A stretch of 64,000 nt of DNA from Idiomarina sp. (lineage in GTDB: Bacteria > Pseudomonadota > Gammaproteobacteria > Enterobacterales > Alteromonadaceae): assembly GCA_022565355.1 (NCBI GenBank), contig JAIUMU010000001.1, positions 558,001 to 622,000 on the forward strand, read 5' to 3'. The notes under the pieces are model-generated. The model saw only the letters and a list, made by a program, of their open reading frames with translations. It searched no databases and had not been told where the DNA came from. Both the position numbers and the translations under genes were made by a program. The first letter of the stretch is position 1; the number at the start of each line of letters is the position of its first letter. Shown in pieces: positions 33,340-43,535 of this stretch.

Positions 33340-36147
33340 TTAAATACTTAACGCTTCGTTAACGAGTTTTTCTTGCTGCTCTTTATGCACCGATGCGTAA
33401 CCTACCGCTGGTGATGAAGATGCTGCACGGCCTGCATATACTAGCTTGGCATCGTCTGGAATAGAGGCCCAGAAGTGATGTTGGCTGCAATACCAGGCGC
33501 CTTGATTCTGCGGTTCTTCTTGGCACCACACGAAATCTTTTACGTGCGAATACTCTTTGAGAACCTCTGCCATTTCTTCATGTGGGAACGGATACAATTG
33601 CTCTACCCGAATAATCGCCACATCTTTCTGTTCACGCTCGCGGCGTGCGTTCAATAAATCGTAGTAAACTTTACCACTACAGAACACCACGCGTTTCACT
33701 TTTTTCGCATCAAGCTTATCGATTTCTCCGATAACGTTCTGGAATTTACCGATGGTTAAATCATCTAAACTTGAAACTGCATCTGGATGGCGCAATAGCG
33801 ATTTCGGAGTCATTACAATCAATGGCCGGCGAACCGGGCGTAATTGTTGGCGCCGAAGCATATTAAACACCTGTGCTGGCGTAGTAGGAACGCACACACT
33901 CCAGTTGTGATCTGCTGATAATTGCAAAAACCGCTCTAACCGCGCCGAGCTATGCTCTGGGCCTTGGCCTTCATAACCATGCGGTAGCAACAGAGTTAAA
34001 CCGCATAAACGGCCCCATTTCTGTTCACCTGAACTCAAGAACTGATCGATTACAACCTGAGCGCCGTTAGCAAAATCACCAAATTGCGCTTCCCAAATCA
34101 CCATCGTGTTCGGCTCAGCTGTTGCATAGCCATATTCAAACGCCATTACTGCTTCTTCTGAAAGCACTGAATCGTAAATTTCGATAGGTGCTTGTTTTTC
34201 ATCAATTGCAGTAAGTGGCATGAACGTTGCTGCATCTTTTTGATTATGCAGAACTGCATGGCGGTGGAAGAATGTACCGCGGCCACAATCTTGTCCGGTC
34301 ATGCGAATACGATATCCATGCTTCACTAACGAAGCATAGGCCATCATTTCAGCCATACCCCAATCAAGATCGCGCTCGCCTTTAGCCATCTTCGCACGTT
34401 CTTCGTAAACCTTACCTACACGTGAGTTCAGTTTGAAGCCATCTGGCACCTTACTTACTTTCTCACCAAGATCTTGCAACTCTTTCTTATTAATCGTGGA
34501 ATCGTACGCAACATCCCACTCGTTACCGATATATGGAGACCAATCTACAGAATGGTTCTTCATTGGCCGCCACTCATCCACTACGCAATCGCCTTTATCT
34601 AGCGCATCACGGTAGTCGGCTACCAATTTTTTCACACTGTCTTCATCGATAACTTTTTCGTTTAGTAAGCGCTCTGCATAAATATCACGTGGCACAGGGT
34701 GCTTCTTAATTTTCTGATACATCAACGGCTGCGTTGCATTTGGCTCATCAGCTTCGTTATGGCCATGGCGGCGATAACATACCAAATCAATCACCACATC
34801 ACGTTTAAAGGTGTTGCGATAATCTACCGCTAACTGGGCAACAAACAATACCGCTTCTGGATCATCCGCATTCACATGGAAAATCGGCGCCTGCACCATC
34901 TTCGCGATATCGGTACAGTATTGAGTAGAGCGCGCATCTTCCTGTTTAGACGTTGTAAAACCAACTTGGTTGTTCACAACAATGCGAATACTCCCGCCCA
35001 CTTGATAGGCGCGAGTTTTCGATAAGTTAAAGGTTTCTTGTACAACCCCTTGGCCAGCGATTGCTGCATCACCATGAATGGTAATCGGTAAAGCTTGGCT
35101 GCCATCTTTGCAATCTCGGCGGTCCATACGCGCACGTACCGAGCCGATAACTACTGGGTTTACAATTTCTAAGTGTGATGGGTTGAACGCAAGCGCTAAG
35201 TGCACGTTGCCGCCATCGGTTTCGAAATCAGATGAAAAGCCCATGTGGTATTTCACATCACCTGCTTTATCGGTGGTGTTTTTACCAGCGAACTCATCAA
35301 ACAACTGTTGTGGTGCTTTACCCAGTACGTTAATCAAAAGGTTTAAGCGGCCACGGTGAGCCATACCGATTACTACTTCTTTTGCGCCTTGGTTACCAGC
35401 GCGGCGAATTAGTGATTTCACCAATGGCACCAATGCATCACCACCCTCTAGCGAGAAGCGTTTTGCACCTGGGAATTTTGAACCTAGATACTTTTCAAGG
35501 CCATCAGCAGCAACTAATTCTTTGAGGATTTTCTTGCGATCTTCTTCTGAGAATTTTGGTTTTCCAAGCTGCGATTCTAAACGCTGCTGAATCCAACGTT
35601 TTTCCTCGGTATCTACGATATGCATATACTCAGCACCCACTGAACCACAATAAATGGCCTCAAGTGCTTGCTGAATATCTTTTAATTTGGCGGTTTCTTT
35701 GCCAATCACTAATGAGCCAACATTGAACTCGGTGTCCATGTCGTCTTTGGTGAGGCTATGAAACTGAGGGTCTAAATCTTGTACCGTTTCCTGCTTCCAC
35801 AATCCGAGCGGATCAAGGTTGGCGTGTTGATGGCCACGAAAACGATAAGCGTTAATTAGCTGCAACACACGAACTTGCTTTTCAGCGAGTTCAGAATTGA
35901 ATGAACCATTACCGCCAGTTTGCTTCAGCTTTTGTTTCGCTGCTTCGCGGAATTGCTCACGCACTTCACTGTGTTTAACATCAGTTGCAGAGCCTTCTCT
36001 AGGTAGGCTATTAAATAGCTCTCGCCATTCGGCAGGTACTGCTCCAGGGTCATCAAGATACAGCTCAAACAGCTCTTCTATATAAGCTGCGTTACCCCCA
36101 GAAAATTGGGAGGATTCAATCCAGGCTTGCATTGCGCCTTCTTGCAT
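33340..36147 (-). CDS. sucA: 2-oxoglutarate dehydrogenase E1
   Basis: Thiamine diphosphate-dependent E1 decarboxylates 2-oxoglutarate and passes succinyl to SucB. The chosen start gives 935 residues (E. coli 933), beginning MQEGAMQAWIESSQFSGGNA, which lines up with E. coli MQNSALKAW; AAGGA lies upstream. The thiamine region is IHGDAAIAGQGVVQETFNLS, with RRHGHNEADEP and the C-terminal QEEPQNQGAW. It follows sdhB by 141 nt, including an intrinsic terminator, so it probably has a promoter of its own or depends on read-through. Confidence 0.96.
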   Translation of the reverse strand: MQEGAMQAWIESSQFSGGNAAYIEELFELYLDDPGAVPAEWRELFNSLPREGSATDVKHSEVREQFREAAKQKLKQTGGNGSFNSELAEKQVRVLQLINAYRFRGHQHANLDPLGLWKQETVQDLDPQFHSLTKDDMDTEFNVGSLVIGKETAKLKDIQQALEAIYCGSVGAEYMHIVDTEEKRWIQQRLESQLGKPKFSEEDRKKILKELVAADGLEKYLGSKFPGAKRFSLEGGDALVPLVKSLIRRAGNQGAKEVVIGMAHRGRLNLLINVLGKAPQQLFDEFAGKNTTDKAGDVKYHMGFSSDFETDGGNVHLALAFNPSHLEIVNPVVIGSVRARMDRRDCKDGSQALPITIHGDAAIAGQGVVQETFNLSKTRAYQVGGSIRIVVNNQVGFTTSKQEDARSTQYCTDIAKMVQAPIFHVNADDPEAVLFVAQLAVDYRNTFKRDVVIDLVCYRRHGHNEADEPNATQPLMYQKIKKHPVPRDIYAERLLNEKVIDEDSVKKLVADYRDALDKGDCVVDEWRPMKNHSVDWSPYIGNEWDVAYDSTINKKELQDLGEKVSKVPDGFKLNSRVGKVYEERAKMAKGERDLDWGMAEMMAYASLVKHGYRIRMTGQDCGRGTFFHRHAVLHNQKDAATFMPLTAIDEKQAPIEIYDSVLSEEAVMAFEYGYATAEPNTMVIWEAQFGDFANGAQVVIDQFLSSGEQKWGRLCGLTLLLPHGYEGQGPEHSSARLERFLQLSADHNWSVCVPTTPAQVFNMLRRQQLRPVRRPLIVMTPKSLLRHPDAVSSLDDLTIGKFQNVIGEIDKLDAKKVKRVVFCSGKVYYDLLNARREREQKDVAIIRVEQLYPFPHEEMAEVLKEYSHVKDFVWCQEEPQNQGAWYCSQHHFWASIPDDAKLVYAGRAASSSPAVGYASVHKEQQEKLVNEALSI

Positions 36148-36210
36148 TGCTTTTCCTTTCACTGGTTTGGACTGCGAAAAAACAGCAGATACGCGTTAAT
36201 AAAAAGTTAT

Positions 36211-36245
36211 TTAAAAAAATAGCCATCCGTAGCGGGATGGCTATT
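36211..36245 (-). terminator. Intrinsic terminator between sdhB and sucA
   Basis: On the minus strand an 11-bp perfect stem (AATAGCCATCC with GGATGGCTATT, loop of six) is followed by seven T and an A/T-rich stretch. It is in the 141-nt gap between sdhB and sucA and marks the end of the sdh transcript, unless bypassed. Confidence 0.88.
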
Positions 36246-36288
36246 CAAACAACTACACCACTACTATACCAGAAGCTCAGCGGTTTCG

Positions 36289-37002
36289 CTAAACCGCACG
36301 GCTCAGTAGCATGGATTTAATGTGTCCGATAGCCTTCGTTGGGTTCAAGCCTTTCGGGCAAACGTTTACGCAGTTCATAATCCCATGACAACGGAAAACA
36401 CTGAACGCATCGTCTAACTCGTCTAGCCGTTCCTCGGTGGCTGTATCACGGCTATCAATCAAGAAACGATAAGCGTGCAGCAAACCTGCAGGACCAACAA
36501 ATTTATCTGGATTCCACCAGAATGAAGGGCAAGAAGTAGAACAGCATGCACAAAGAATACACTCGTACAAACCATCTAACTTCGCGCGGTCTTCTTGTGA
36601 TTGTAAACGCTCACGTGATGGCGGCGTTTTTTCATCATTGATAAGGAACGGCTTAATACGCTCATATTGCTTATAGAACTGCGTCATATCCACGATTAAA
36701 TCGCGTACTACTGGCAATCCTGGCAATGGGCGAATAACTACCGTGTTACCTTTCAACGAGGAAATTGGCGTAATACATCCAAGGCCATTCTTGCCGTTGA
36801 TGTTAAAGCCATCAGAACCACAAACACCTTCACGGCACGAACGGCGGAAAGACAGCGTAGGATCCTGTTCTTTCAATGCCAACAGTGCATCAAGCACCAT
36901 CATATCGCGGCCTTCTTCAACTTCCAGCTCGTAATCCTGCATCCGTGGCTTCTTATCCACGTCTGGGTTGTAACGATAGATGGAAAACTTCAACTTCTTC
37001 AT
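36289..37002 (-). CDS. sdhB: Succinate dehydrogenase, iron-sulfur subunit
   Basis: A 237-residue electron-transfer subunit carrying three clusters. The [2Fe-2S] ligands are in SCREGVCGSDGFNINGKNGLGC (split, residues about 55-76), the [4Fe-4S] in CILCACCSTSCP and the [3Fe-4S] in CHGIMNCVNVCPKGLNP. Transfers electrons from SdhA to the quinone site at the SdhC/SdhD interface. The start is preceded by AGAGGGATAACG and lies 11 nt after sdhA. Confidence 0.97.
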   Translation of the reverse strand: MKKLKFSIYRYNPDVDKKPRMQDYELEVEEGRDMMVLDALLALKEQDPTLSFRRSCREGVCGSDGFNINGKNGLGCITPISSLKGNTVVIRPLPGLPVVRDLIVDMTQFYKQYERIKPFLINDEKTPPSRERLQSQEDRAKLDGLYECILCACCSTSCPSFWWNPDKFVGPAGLLHAYRFLIDSRDTATEERLDELDDAFSVFRCHGIMNCVNVCPKGLNPTKAIGHIKSMLLSRAV

Positions 37003-37013
37003 CGTTATCCCTC

Positions 37014-38774
37014 TTAGTAAGTCCGCGCTTTCGGCGGGAACGCTTCACGGAGTTTCGGGGCCATGTTTACTTCACGAGTAACCATAGAGTTATCTTCTGG
37101 GCGATAAACGGTGTGGCATAACCACTTGTCATCATCACGCTCAGGGAAATCTGCGCGGCTGTGGGCACCACGGCTCTCGGTACGGAAGTTCGCCGAAATC
37201 GCAGTTGAGTACGCAGTTTCCATTAAATTATCAAGCTCTAAACACTCAATACGTTGGGTGTTGAAATCAGTACTGGTATCGTCCAAACGCGCATTATCGA
37301 GGCGCTCACGAATTTCCTGCAGCTCTTTCATACCTTCAGCCATTGCGTCACCTTCACGGAATACCGAGAAGTTGAGTTGCATACAGTTTTGCAAATCTTT
37401 GCGGATTTGGAACGGGTCTTCACCCTTCTGTGTAGTATTCCAACGGTTAACTCGTGCTAACGCCGCATCAATATCATCTTGCGATGCATCACGGGCTTCC
37501 GTATTGGCTGCCAACGATTCTTCCAAATGTAAGCCTGTTGCGCGGCCAAATACCACCAAATCAAGTAATGAGTTACCGCCCAAGCGGTTGGCACCATGAA
37601 CCGATACGCAAGCGATTTCACCACAGGCAAACAAGCCCTGAATTGGCGCCGCTTTACCGTTATCGTCTACTGATAAACAACGGCCATAAACATCAGTAGG
37701 AATACCACCCATCATATAATGGCAGGTTGGAATTACTGGAATTGGCTCTTCTGCCGGATCTACGTGGGCAAAGGTTTTCGCCAAATCACAAACACCTGGT
37801 AAGCGAGATTCTAACGTTTCGCGGCCTAGGTGATCGAGCTTCAGTTTAATGTGTGGACCCCAAGGACCATCACAGCCACGGCCTTCGCGGATCTCGGTCA
37901 TCATCGCCCGAGCCACAACATCGCGGCCTGCTAAATCTTTAGCATTCGGTGCGTAGCGTTCCATAAAACGCTCACCGTCTTTATTCAGCAAATAACCACC
38001 TTCGCCTCGGCACCCTTCGGTTACCAAAGAACCAGCGCCGGCAATACCGGTTGGGTGGAACTGCCACATTTCCATATCTTGCACTGGTACGCCAGCGCGA
38101 AGTGCCATACCAATACCATCACCCGTGTTGATGTGGGCGTTCGTGGTAGAGGCATAAATGCGCCCTGCACCGCCGGTAGCTAAAATCACCGCTTTCGCTT
38201 TGATATAGAACATTTCGCCGGTTTCAATCTCGATTGCGGTTACACCAGTAACTGCACCATCTTGATTCTTCACGATATCAAGTGCGTACCACTCTGAAAG
38301 TACGGTTGTTTTGTTTTTTACATTTTGCTGATAAAGCAAATGTAAGAGCGCATGGCCTGTACGGTCTGCCGCTGCTGCGGTACGCGCTGCTTGCTCACCA
38401 CCAAAGCTTTTCGATTGGCCACCGAAAGGACGCTGATATACGCGGCCATCTTCAAAGCGCGAGAATGGTAAACCCATGTTTTCCATTTCCAAAATCGCTT
38501 CTGGGCCGGTTTTACACATGTATTCGATTGCGTCTTGGTCACCAATGTAATCCGAACCTTTTACGGTATCGAACATGTGCCATTCCCAGTTATCTTCGTG
38601 AGCATTACCTAAAGCTACGGTAATACCACCTTGCGCAGATACTGTGTGCGAGCGCGTTGGAAATACTTTCGACATCAGCGCACAGCTCATGCCATTTTCA
38701 GAAATTTGCAAAGCAGCACGCATACCCGCGCCACCAGCACCGATTACTACTGCATCAAATTGAAGTTCTTTCAT
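37014..38774 (-). CDS. sdhA: Succinate dehydrogenase, flavoprotein subunit
   Basis: The 586-residue FAD subunit oxidises succinate to fumarate. [22 protein letters not shown] is the nucleotide-binding start; [10 protein letters not shown] carries the histidine that binds FAD covalently; [16 protein letters not shown] and the late [19 protein letters not shown] include the dicarboxylate site. The ATG at 38774 is chosen because the in-frame ORF to 38840 overlaps sdhD and does not match the family. Confidence 0.97.
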   Translation of the reverse strand: MKELQFDAVVIGAGGAGMRAALQISENGMSCALMSKVFPTRSHTVSAQGGITVALGNAHEDNWEWHMFDTVKGSDYIGDQDAIEYMCKTGPEAILEMENMGLPFSRFEDGRVYQRPFGGQSKSFGGEQAARTAAAADRTGHALLHLLYQQNVKNKTTVLSEWYALDIVKNQDGAVTGVTAIEIETGEMFYIKAKAVILATGGAGRIYASTTNAHINTGDGIGMALRAGVPVQDMEMWQFHPTGIAGAGSLVTEGCRGEGGYLLNKDGERFMERYAPNAKDLAGRDVVARAMMTEIREGRGCDGPWGPHIKLKLDHLGRETLESRLPGVCDLAKTFAHVDPAEEPIPVIPTCHYMMGGIPTDVYGRCLSVDDNGKAAPIQGLFACGEIACVSVHGANRLGGNSLLDLVVFGRATGLHLEESLAANTEARDASQDDIDAALARVNRWNTTQKGEDPFQIRKDLQNCMQLNFSVFREGDAMAEGMKELQEIRERLDNARLDDTSTDFNTQRIECLELDNLMETAYSTAISANFRTESRGAHSRADFPERDDDKWLCHTVYRPEDNSMVTREVNMAPKLREAFPPKARTY

Positions 38775-38778
38775 GTTG

Positions 38779-39132
38779 TTAAATACCCCACAATACGAAC
38801 AAACCGGTGAACCAGTACACGAGTAATGCAAGCACAACAATGTATTGAATAACGCCGCGTAATAAAGATTTTTTCACATAATCGGTAAGCACTTGCCAAA
38901 TACCAATCCAACCGTGAATCAGCAGGCCGGTAAGTGTAAGTAATGTGAAGATTTTCATGCTGAGGTGGCTGTATAGAGTAATCCACTCGTTGTAACCAAA
39001 GCCAGGATTACACAGGAACCATACCACTAAGAAAATAGTGTAGGCAGCCATTACCACAGCAGCTGCGCGCAGCAGTACAAAATCGTGCGTGCCGCTACGG
39101 CCAAATGTAGATGCTATTTTTACCATAACCAT
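38779..39132 (-). CDS. sdhD: Succinate dehydrogenase, membrane anchor subunit SdhD
   Basis: A 117-residue inner-membrane subunit with three hydrophobic helices (about residues 20-42, 57-80, 92-115). [22 protein letters not shown] contains the conserved histidine that ligates heme b and the quinone-site region. Start ATG at 39132 is followed by a second methionine at 39126; either could be used, since both overlap the end of sdhC. Confidence 0.92.
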   Translation of the reverse strand: MVMVKIASTFGRSGTHDFVLLRAAAVVMAAYTIFLVVWFLCNPGFGYNEWITLYSHLSMKIFTLLTLTGLLIHGWIGIWQVLTDYVKKSLLRGVIQYIVVLALLVYWFTGLFVLWGI

Positions 39133-39494
39133 ACTCCTGCTAATACTGCGAGGATAACACCGCCAACAATCGCAGCGATTGCAGTAGTTCTACCTGATTC
39201 TTTTTCTTCACCAAAGCCAAGATCCATGAAAATATGGCGAATACCGGCTAGCAAGTGGTAGCCCAACGCAGCAAGGAAGCCCCAAACTAAGAATTTCACC
39301 ACAGGATGTTGAAAAATAGCTTGTGCTTCGGCAAAGCCTTGCGGAGAGCTAAGTGATTTGGCGAGCAACCACACCAGTAAACCCACGAGCACAAGCATGA
39401 TCACACCAGACACACGGTGTAAAATCGATGATATTGCTGCGGGAGGTAAACTCATGGTGCTCAGATCTAAATTAACAGGTCTTTGTTTTTTCAC
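39120..39494 (-). CDS. sdhC: Succinate dehydrogenase, cytochrome b556 subunit SdhC
   Basis: A 124-residue membrane subunit beginning (as GTG) VKKQRPVNLDLSTMSLPPAAIS, which matches the E. coli SdhC N-terminus KKQRPVNLDL. SILHRVSGVIML holds the quinone-site serine/arginine region and HLLAGIRHIFMDLG the heme histidine. Three membrane helices. The GTG at 39494 has AAGG nine bases upstream; the in-frame ORF continuing to 39596 begins upstream of the promoter identified at 39540-39568, so is not translated from it. Confidence 0.93.
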   Translation of the reverse strand: MKKQRPVNLDLSTMSLPPAAISSILHRVSGVIMLVLVGLLVWLLAKSLSSPQGFAEAQAIFQHPVVKFLVWGFLAALGYHLLAGIRHIFMDLGFGEEKESGRTTAIAAIVGGVILAVLAGVWLW

Positions 39495-39539
39495 AACTGT
39501 TTGCCTTATCTGAAAACATTGTTGAAATTTGTGCTCGCA

Positions 39540-39568
39540 AGTATATCTAGCGAGATACACAATTACAA
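39540..39568 (-). promoter_or_regulatory. Predicted sigma-70 promoter of the sdh operon
   Basis: On the minus strand TTGTAA (-35) and TATACT (-10) are separated by 17 nt. The expected transcript start is about 35 nt before the sdhC GTG start, leaving room for the AAGG ribosome site. Its position supports the short sdhC start. Confidence 0.6.
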
Positions 39569-39712
39569 TTACTCCCTGCGTCTTAATCTGGTTCAATTTA
39601 ATCTCCCAACCCCAATAAAAATCGGCATTGGTTCAAAAATCAGTACTTGATTCTAGACTAAAGTAGTAAGTTGCTTTTGTGGGTCATCCGTTATTGTACT
39701 CCTTACGTAAAA

Positions 39713-39742
39713 TTGACAAAACCCCCCTAGATCAAGTAAAAC
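39713..39742 (+). promoter_or_regulatory. Predicted sigma-70 promoter of gltA
   Basis: TTGACA at 39713-39718 is followed by an 18-nt spacer and TAAAAC at 39737-39742. The transcript would start about 40 nt before the gltA ATG. The perfect -35 is the strong part; the -10 matches four of six. Confidence 0.55.
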
Positions 39743-39788
39743 TAGCGCACTTTTTTCGCTAGTTCGCACAGAATACAAGGAGATTTCC

Positions 39789-41069
39789 ATGGCTGAGCGT
39801 AAAGCCACAATCCAAATCGATGGCAACAGTATCGAGCTGCCGGTGCTTTCAGGCACCGCCGGTCACGATGTAATAGATGTACGGACCTTAGGCAAGCACG
39901 GCTACTTCACTTTCGACCCAGGCTTCCTCGCTACCGGCTCTTGTGAATCAAAAATTACCTACATTGATGGTGAAAACGGGGTGCTATTGCATCGCGGCTA
40001 CCCAATTGATCAACTTGCAACTGAAGCTGATTATCTTGAAGTTTGTTACATGCTTATTCACGGCGAAGCGCCTACTATCGAGCAATATAATGAATTTAAA
40101 GAAACCATCACCAATCACACCATGGTGCATCAAGGTTTGCATGGCTTCTTCGGTGGTTTTCGTAGAGATGCACACCCAATGGCAATGTTATGCGCAGTAA
40201 CCGGCGCATTATCATCGTTTTATCACGATGATTTGAATATTGCGGATCCTGAGCAGCGAGTACGCAGTGCTTATCGCTTAATTGCGAAAATCCCAACAAT
40301 TGCAGCAATGTGCTACAAGCACAATGTTGGCCAGCCGTTCGTTTACCCGAAGAACAGCTTGAGCTTCTCAGAAAACTTCTTAAATATGATGTTCTCTGTA
40401 CCGGCGGAAGATTACGAAGTAAGCCCTATCATTGCGAAAGCAATGGATCGTATCTTTACCTTGCATGCAGACCATGAGCAAAACGCTTCAACTTCAACCG
40501 TACGTTTGGCCGGCTCTTCAGGTGCCAACCCTTACGCGTGTATCGCCGCGGGCGTTGCGTCGTTATGGGGCCCAGCTCACGGTGGCGCTAACGAAGCATG
40601 CTTGAAGATGCTAGCTGAAATCGGTTCAGTAGATCGTATTCCAGAGTTCATCAAGAAAGCGAAAGATAAGAACGACCCGTTCCGCTTAATGGGATTCGGA
40701 CATCGCGTATATAAAAACTTTGATCCACGTGCCAAAGTTATGCGCGAAACCTGCCACGAAGTGTTGAGCGAACTCAACATTCAAGATCCGTTACTAGATG
40801 TTGCTATGGAACTCGAGCGCATTGCGCTAGAAGACCCATACTTCGTAGAGAAGAAGCTCTATCCAAACGTAGATTTTTACTCTGGCATTATCTTGAAAGC
40901 CATTGGTATTCCTACCAACATGTTCACGGTAATTTTCGCACTATCGCGTACCGTTGGTTGGATTTCTCATTGGCATGAAATGCTCAGCGAACCGAGCCAA
41001 AAAATTGGCCGTCCTCGTCAGTTATATACTGGTGAAGCGCAACGCGATTTCAGCCCAATTAAAAAGTAA
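39789..41069 (+). CDS. gltA: Citrate synthase (type II, hexameric family)
   Basis: Condenses oxaloacetate and acetyl-CoA at entry to the TCA cycle. The 426-residue protein (E. coli 427) has the N-terminal beta-rich segment of the NADH-sensitive type ([15 protein letters not shown], then [19 protein letters not shown]). Active-site regions are [26 protein letters not shown] and VDFYSGIIL, which supply the two histidines and aspartate. Divergent from sdhC across 294 nt. A terminator follows at 41086. Confidence 0.97.
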   Translation: MAERKATIQIDGNSIELPVLSGTAGHDVIDVRTLGKHGYFTFDPGFLATGSCESKITYIDGENGVLLHRGYPIDQLATEADYLEVCYMLIHGEAPTIEQYNEFKETITNHTMVHQGLHGFFGGFRRDAHPMAMLCAVTGALSSFYHDDLNIADPEQRVRSAYRLIAKIPTIAAMCYKHNVGQPFVYPKNSLSFSENFLNMMFSVPAEDYEVSPIIAKAMDRIFTLHADHEQNASTSTVRLAGSSGANPYACIAAGVASLWGPAHGGANEACLKMLAEIGSVDRIPEFIKKAKDKNDPFRLMGFGHRVYKNFDPRAKVMRETCHEVLSELNIQDPLLDVAMELERIALEDPYFVEKKLYPNVDFYSGIILKAIGIPTNMFTVIFALSRTVGWISHWHEMLSEPSQKIGRPRQLYTGEAQRDFSPIKK

Positions 41070-41085
41070 CAGTAAATATGTTCAC

Positions 41086-41122
41086 AAGCCGCTCAAGCTC
41101 CTAACTTGAGCGGCTTTTTTAT
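41086..41122 (+). terminator. Intrinsic terminator after gltA
   Basis: AAGCCGCTCAAG and CTTGAGCGGCTT form a 12-bp stem with a seven-nt loop, followed by TTTTTT. It lies 17 nt after the gltA stop. Confidence 0.92.
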
Positions 41123-41263
41123 GCCTAACGTACCGAATCTAAGAATTTTTTCGTAAGAATACTTTTAGTTAAGGTAACTGTTCTTTAAGATAGTGCGTGC
41201 ATGGATGCAGATAATAAATATATCAGCCTATAGAAACATGCTCGCTCTTATTTAGGAATGCTT

Positions 41264-42127
41264 ATGCCGGTGCTTCTCCATAGCCCTTTACCTGCCATCG
41301 AAGAACTCCAACAGGAGGGCTGCGCGATCAAGTATGCGCCTGGCTTGCAGGGGAAAATGCGAGTAGGTATTGTGAATTTAATGCCCAATCACATGGATAC
41401 TGAACGCCAATGGCTGCGCTTACTGGCAAAAATACCGCTGTTGATTGAAGTACACTTTATTCGCTTACATTCTTGGCTACCGAAATCAGCTTCCGTAAGC
41501 CATCTCCAACAACATTACCAAACCCTAGATCAAAGCTCTGATTTTGATGCGTTAATTATTACTGGTGCGCCACTTGGCACGAAAGAATACGAAGACGTTC
41601 CCTATTGGAGCGAGTTGCGCGAGCTGTTCGATATGGCGAATTATTATGCGAACACCACCTTGTACTCTTGCTGGGCCGCCAATGCAGCGCTGTATCATTT
41701 CTATAATATACCGCGCAGGCAACGCGCCCGTAAGGTAAGTGGCATATATGAACACCGCATTCTTCGCCAGCACGAGATGGTAAGAAACATGCATATTGGC
41801 GTGCAATTTCCCCATTCACGCTATGCCGAAGCACGGCAATCGGTATTATTTGCTCACCCGGAAGTACGAGTAGTAATGCAAGCGCCAAATGCTGGTGCCT
41901 TTTTAGCAGCCGACGATTTGCGGCGCCGCGCCTTTATTTTTGGCCACCCAGAGTACGAGGCCGATACTCTACAAAAAGAATTCAAACGAGATTTTGATGC
42001 GGGTAAAGATCCACACCCACCAGAATACTACTTTGTGGATACCGAAACCTTTGCACTCCCGGAACCCATGTGGCAAGAAAGTGGTGCTGTTTTGCTAAAA
42101 AACTGGCTAAATCTATGGGCACGTTAA
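41264..42127 (+). CDS. metA: Homoserine O-acyltransferase MetA (predicted succinyltransferase)
   Basis: Activates homoserine in the first committed step of methionine synthesis. The 287-residue protein has IITGAPLGTKEYE, the nucleophile Cys136 in LYSCWAANAAL, HSRY and GHPEYEADTL with the catalytic His/Glu. The fifth residue of GAPLG (Gly105, equivalent to E. coli position 111) is the glycine of succinyl-CoA users, whereas acetyl-CoA users have glutamate. AGGA six bases before the second ATG (41264) decides the start over the ATG at 41258. No MetJ box or SAM riboswitch is visible between 41122 and 41257. Confidence 0.92.
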   Translation: MPVLLHSPLPAIEELQQEGCAIKYAPGLQGKMRVGIVNLMPNHMDTERQWLRLLAKIPLLIEVHFIRLHSWLPKSASVSHLQQHYQTLDQSSDFDALIITGAPLGTKEYEDVPYWSELRELFDMANYYANTTLYSCWAANAALYHFYNIPRRQRARKVSGIYEHRILRQHEMVRNMHIGVQFPHSRYAEARQSVLFAHPEVRVVMQAPNAGAFLAADDLRRRAFIFGHPEYEADTLQKEFKRDFDAGKDPHPPEYYFVDTETFALPEPMWQESGAVLLKNWLNLWAR

Positions 42128-42148
42128 AATATAGCGTACGCGAAAATG

Positions 42149-42184
42149 AAACTAATAAAGGCGCCTAGGCGCCTTTATTAGTTT
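42149..42184. terminator. Perfect 36-nt palindrome between metA and metY
   Basis: AAACTAATAAAGGCGCC and its exact reverse complement flank a two-nt TA centre, giving a 17-bp potential stem, with T runs on both strands. It lies between the convergent stops of metA and metY and ends both transcripts. Confidence 0.88.
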
Positions 42185-42208
42185 TCCGTAACTGATGATC
42201 TGCAGTAA

Positions 42209-43489
42209 CTAAGTACGTTGGCTTATTTGCAGAGCCTGTTCAAGATCTAGCAAAATGTCGTCAATATGCTCAATACCTACTGATAAACGCACTAAATCTT
42301 CACTTACACCCGCACGTTGCAGCTCTTGCGGTGATAGCTGCCGATGCGTGGTAGAGGCTGGATGACAGGCTAACGATTTTGCATCGCCAATATTTACTAA
42401 GCGCAAGAATAACTGCAGTGCATCAATAAACTTCACCGCTGCCGCATACCCCCCTTTTACGCCAAAACTAAGAATTCCTGATGCTTTACCTTGGGTAATT
42501 TTCTGCGCTAATGCGTGATAATTATCACCCGGTAACCCTGCATAATTCACCCACTCAACCGCTGGATGTTGATGCAAATATTCGGCAACTTTCTGAGCAT
42601 TTTCGCAATGCCGCTCGATACGAAGTGCCAAGGTTTCTAAACCTTGCAAGAAATTAAACGCGCTTTGGGCCGAAAGTGCCGCACCGGTATTGCGTAACGG
42701 CACTACGCGTGCACGGCCTATAAAGGCAGCTGGGCCCAACGCTTCGGTATACACCACACCATGATAGGAAGGATCTGGCTTATTCAGTTGCGGAAAACGC
42801 TCTGGTTGCGCAGCCCAATCAAACTTGCCGCTATCAATAATAATGCCGCCAATCGTGGTGCCATGGCCGCCTATATATTTAGTAAGTGCATGCACCACAA
42901 TATCAGCGCCCTGCTCTATTGGCCGGCAGAGAATTGGCGTAGGCACGGTATTATCCACTACCAGCGGAATCCCATGTGCATGAGCAACATCGGCAAGCTT
43001 TTGAATATCTACAATATTACCCGCTGGATTGCCAATTGATTCACAAAACAGCAGTTTCGTGCGCTCATCAATCAGCGCCGCAATGCCTTCTAAATCATCT
43101 TCATCAGCAAAGCGCACATCAATACCTTGCTGCGGCAATGAGTGGGCAAAAAAGTTATAGGTACCCCCATACAGTTTGCTGATACTCACGATATTATCGC
43201 CTGCCGCGGTAATGGTTTGAATCGTATAATTAATAGCGGCCATGCCCGATGCAACAGCTAATGCGCCAACACCGCCTTCAATAGCCGCCAAACGCTGCTC
43301 TAATACCGCATTTGTGGGATTCATAATGCGCGAATAGATATTTCCTTCCACCTTCAAATCAAACAAATCAGCACCATGCTGTGTATCTCGAAAGGTAAAA
43401 GAGGTGGTTTGATAAATGGGTACAGCAGCGGCACGAGTAGTTTCTTCCGCAGTATAACCATGATGTAGAGCAAGAGTTTCGAGGCGCAT
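42209..43489 (-). CDS. metY: O-acyl-homoserine sulfhydrylase, MetY type
   Basis: A 426-residue PLP enzyme of the Cys/Met metabolism family that makes homocysteine directly from an activated homoserine and sulfide. Characteristic stretches are [26 protein letters not shown], and the Schiff-base lysine in [12 protein letters not shown] (Lys204). Length and the inserted region ([23 protein letters not shown], in two parts) are those of O-acetylhomoserine sulfhydrylases, longer than MetB/MetZ. AAGGAG precedes the ATG. The nearby metA looks like a succinyltransferase, so actual substrate use is open. A MetJ operator is upstream. Confidence 0.9.
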   Translation of the reverse strand: MRLETLALHHGYTAEETTRAAAVPIYQTTSFTFRDTQHGADLFDLKVEGNIYSRIMNPTNAVLEQRLAAIEGGVGALAVASGMAAINYTIQTITAAGDNIVSISKLYGGTYNFFAHSLPQQGIDVRFADEDDLEGIAALIDERTKLLFCESIGNPAGNIVDIQKLADVAHAHGIPLVVDNTVPTPILCRPIEQGADIVVHALTKYIGGHGTTIGGIIIDSGKFDWAAQPERFPQLNKPDPSYHGVVYTEALGPAAFIGRARVVPLRNTGAALSAQSAFNFLQGLETLALRIERHCENAQKVAEYLHQHPAVEWVNYAGLPGDNYHALAQKITQGKASGILSFGVKGGYAAAVKFIDALQLFLRLVNIGDAKSLACHPASTTHRQLSPQELQRAGVSEDLVRLSVGIEHIDDILLDLEQALQISQRT

Positions 43490-43535
43490 GGCATCTCCTT
43501 AACAAGGTAAACGAATTAGATAAAAGCACGATAAC

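Noticed and set aside
41122..41263. Search for a MetJ operator or SAM riboswitch before metA
   Set aside because: No tandem AGACGTCT-like 8-mers and no riboswitch-like stems were seen in the 142 nt.
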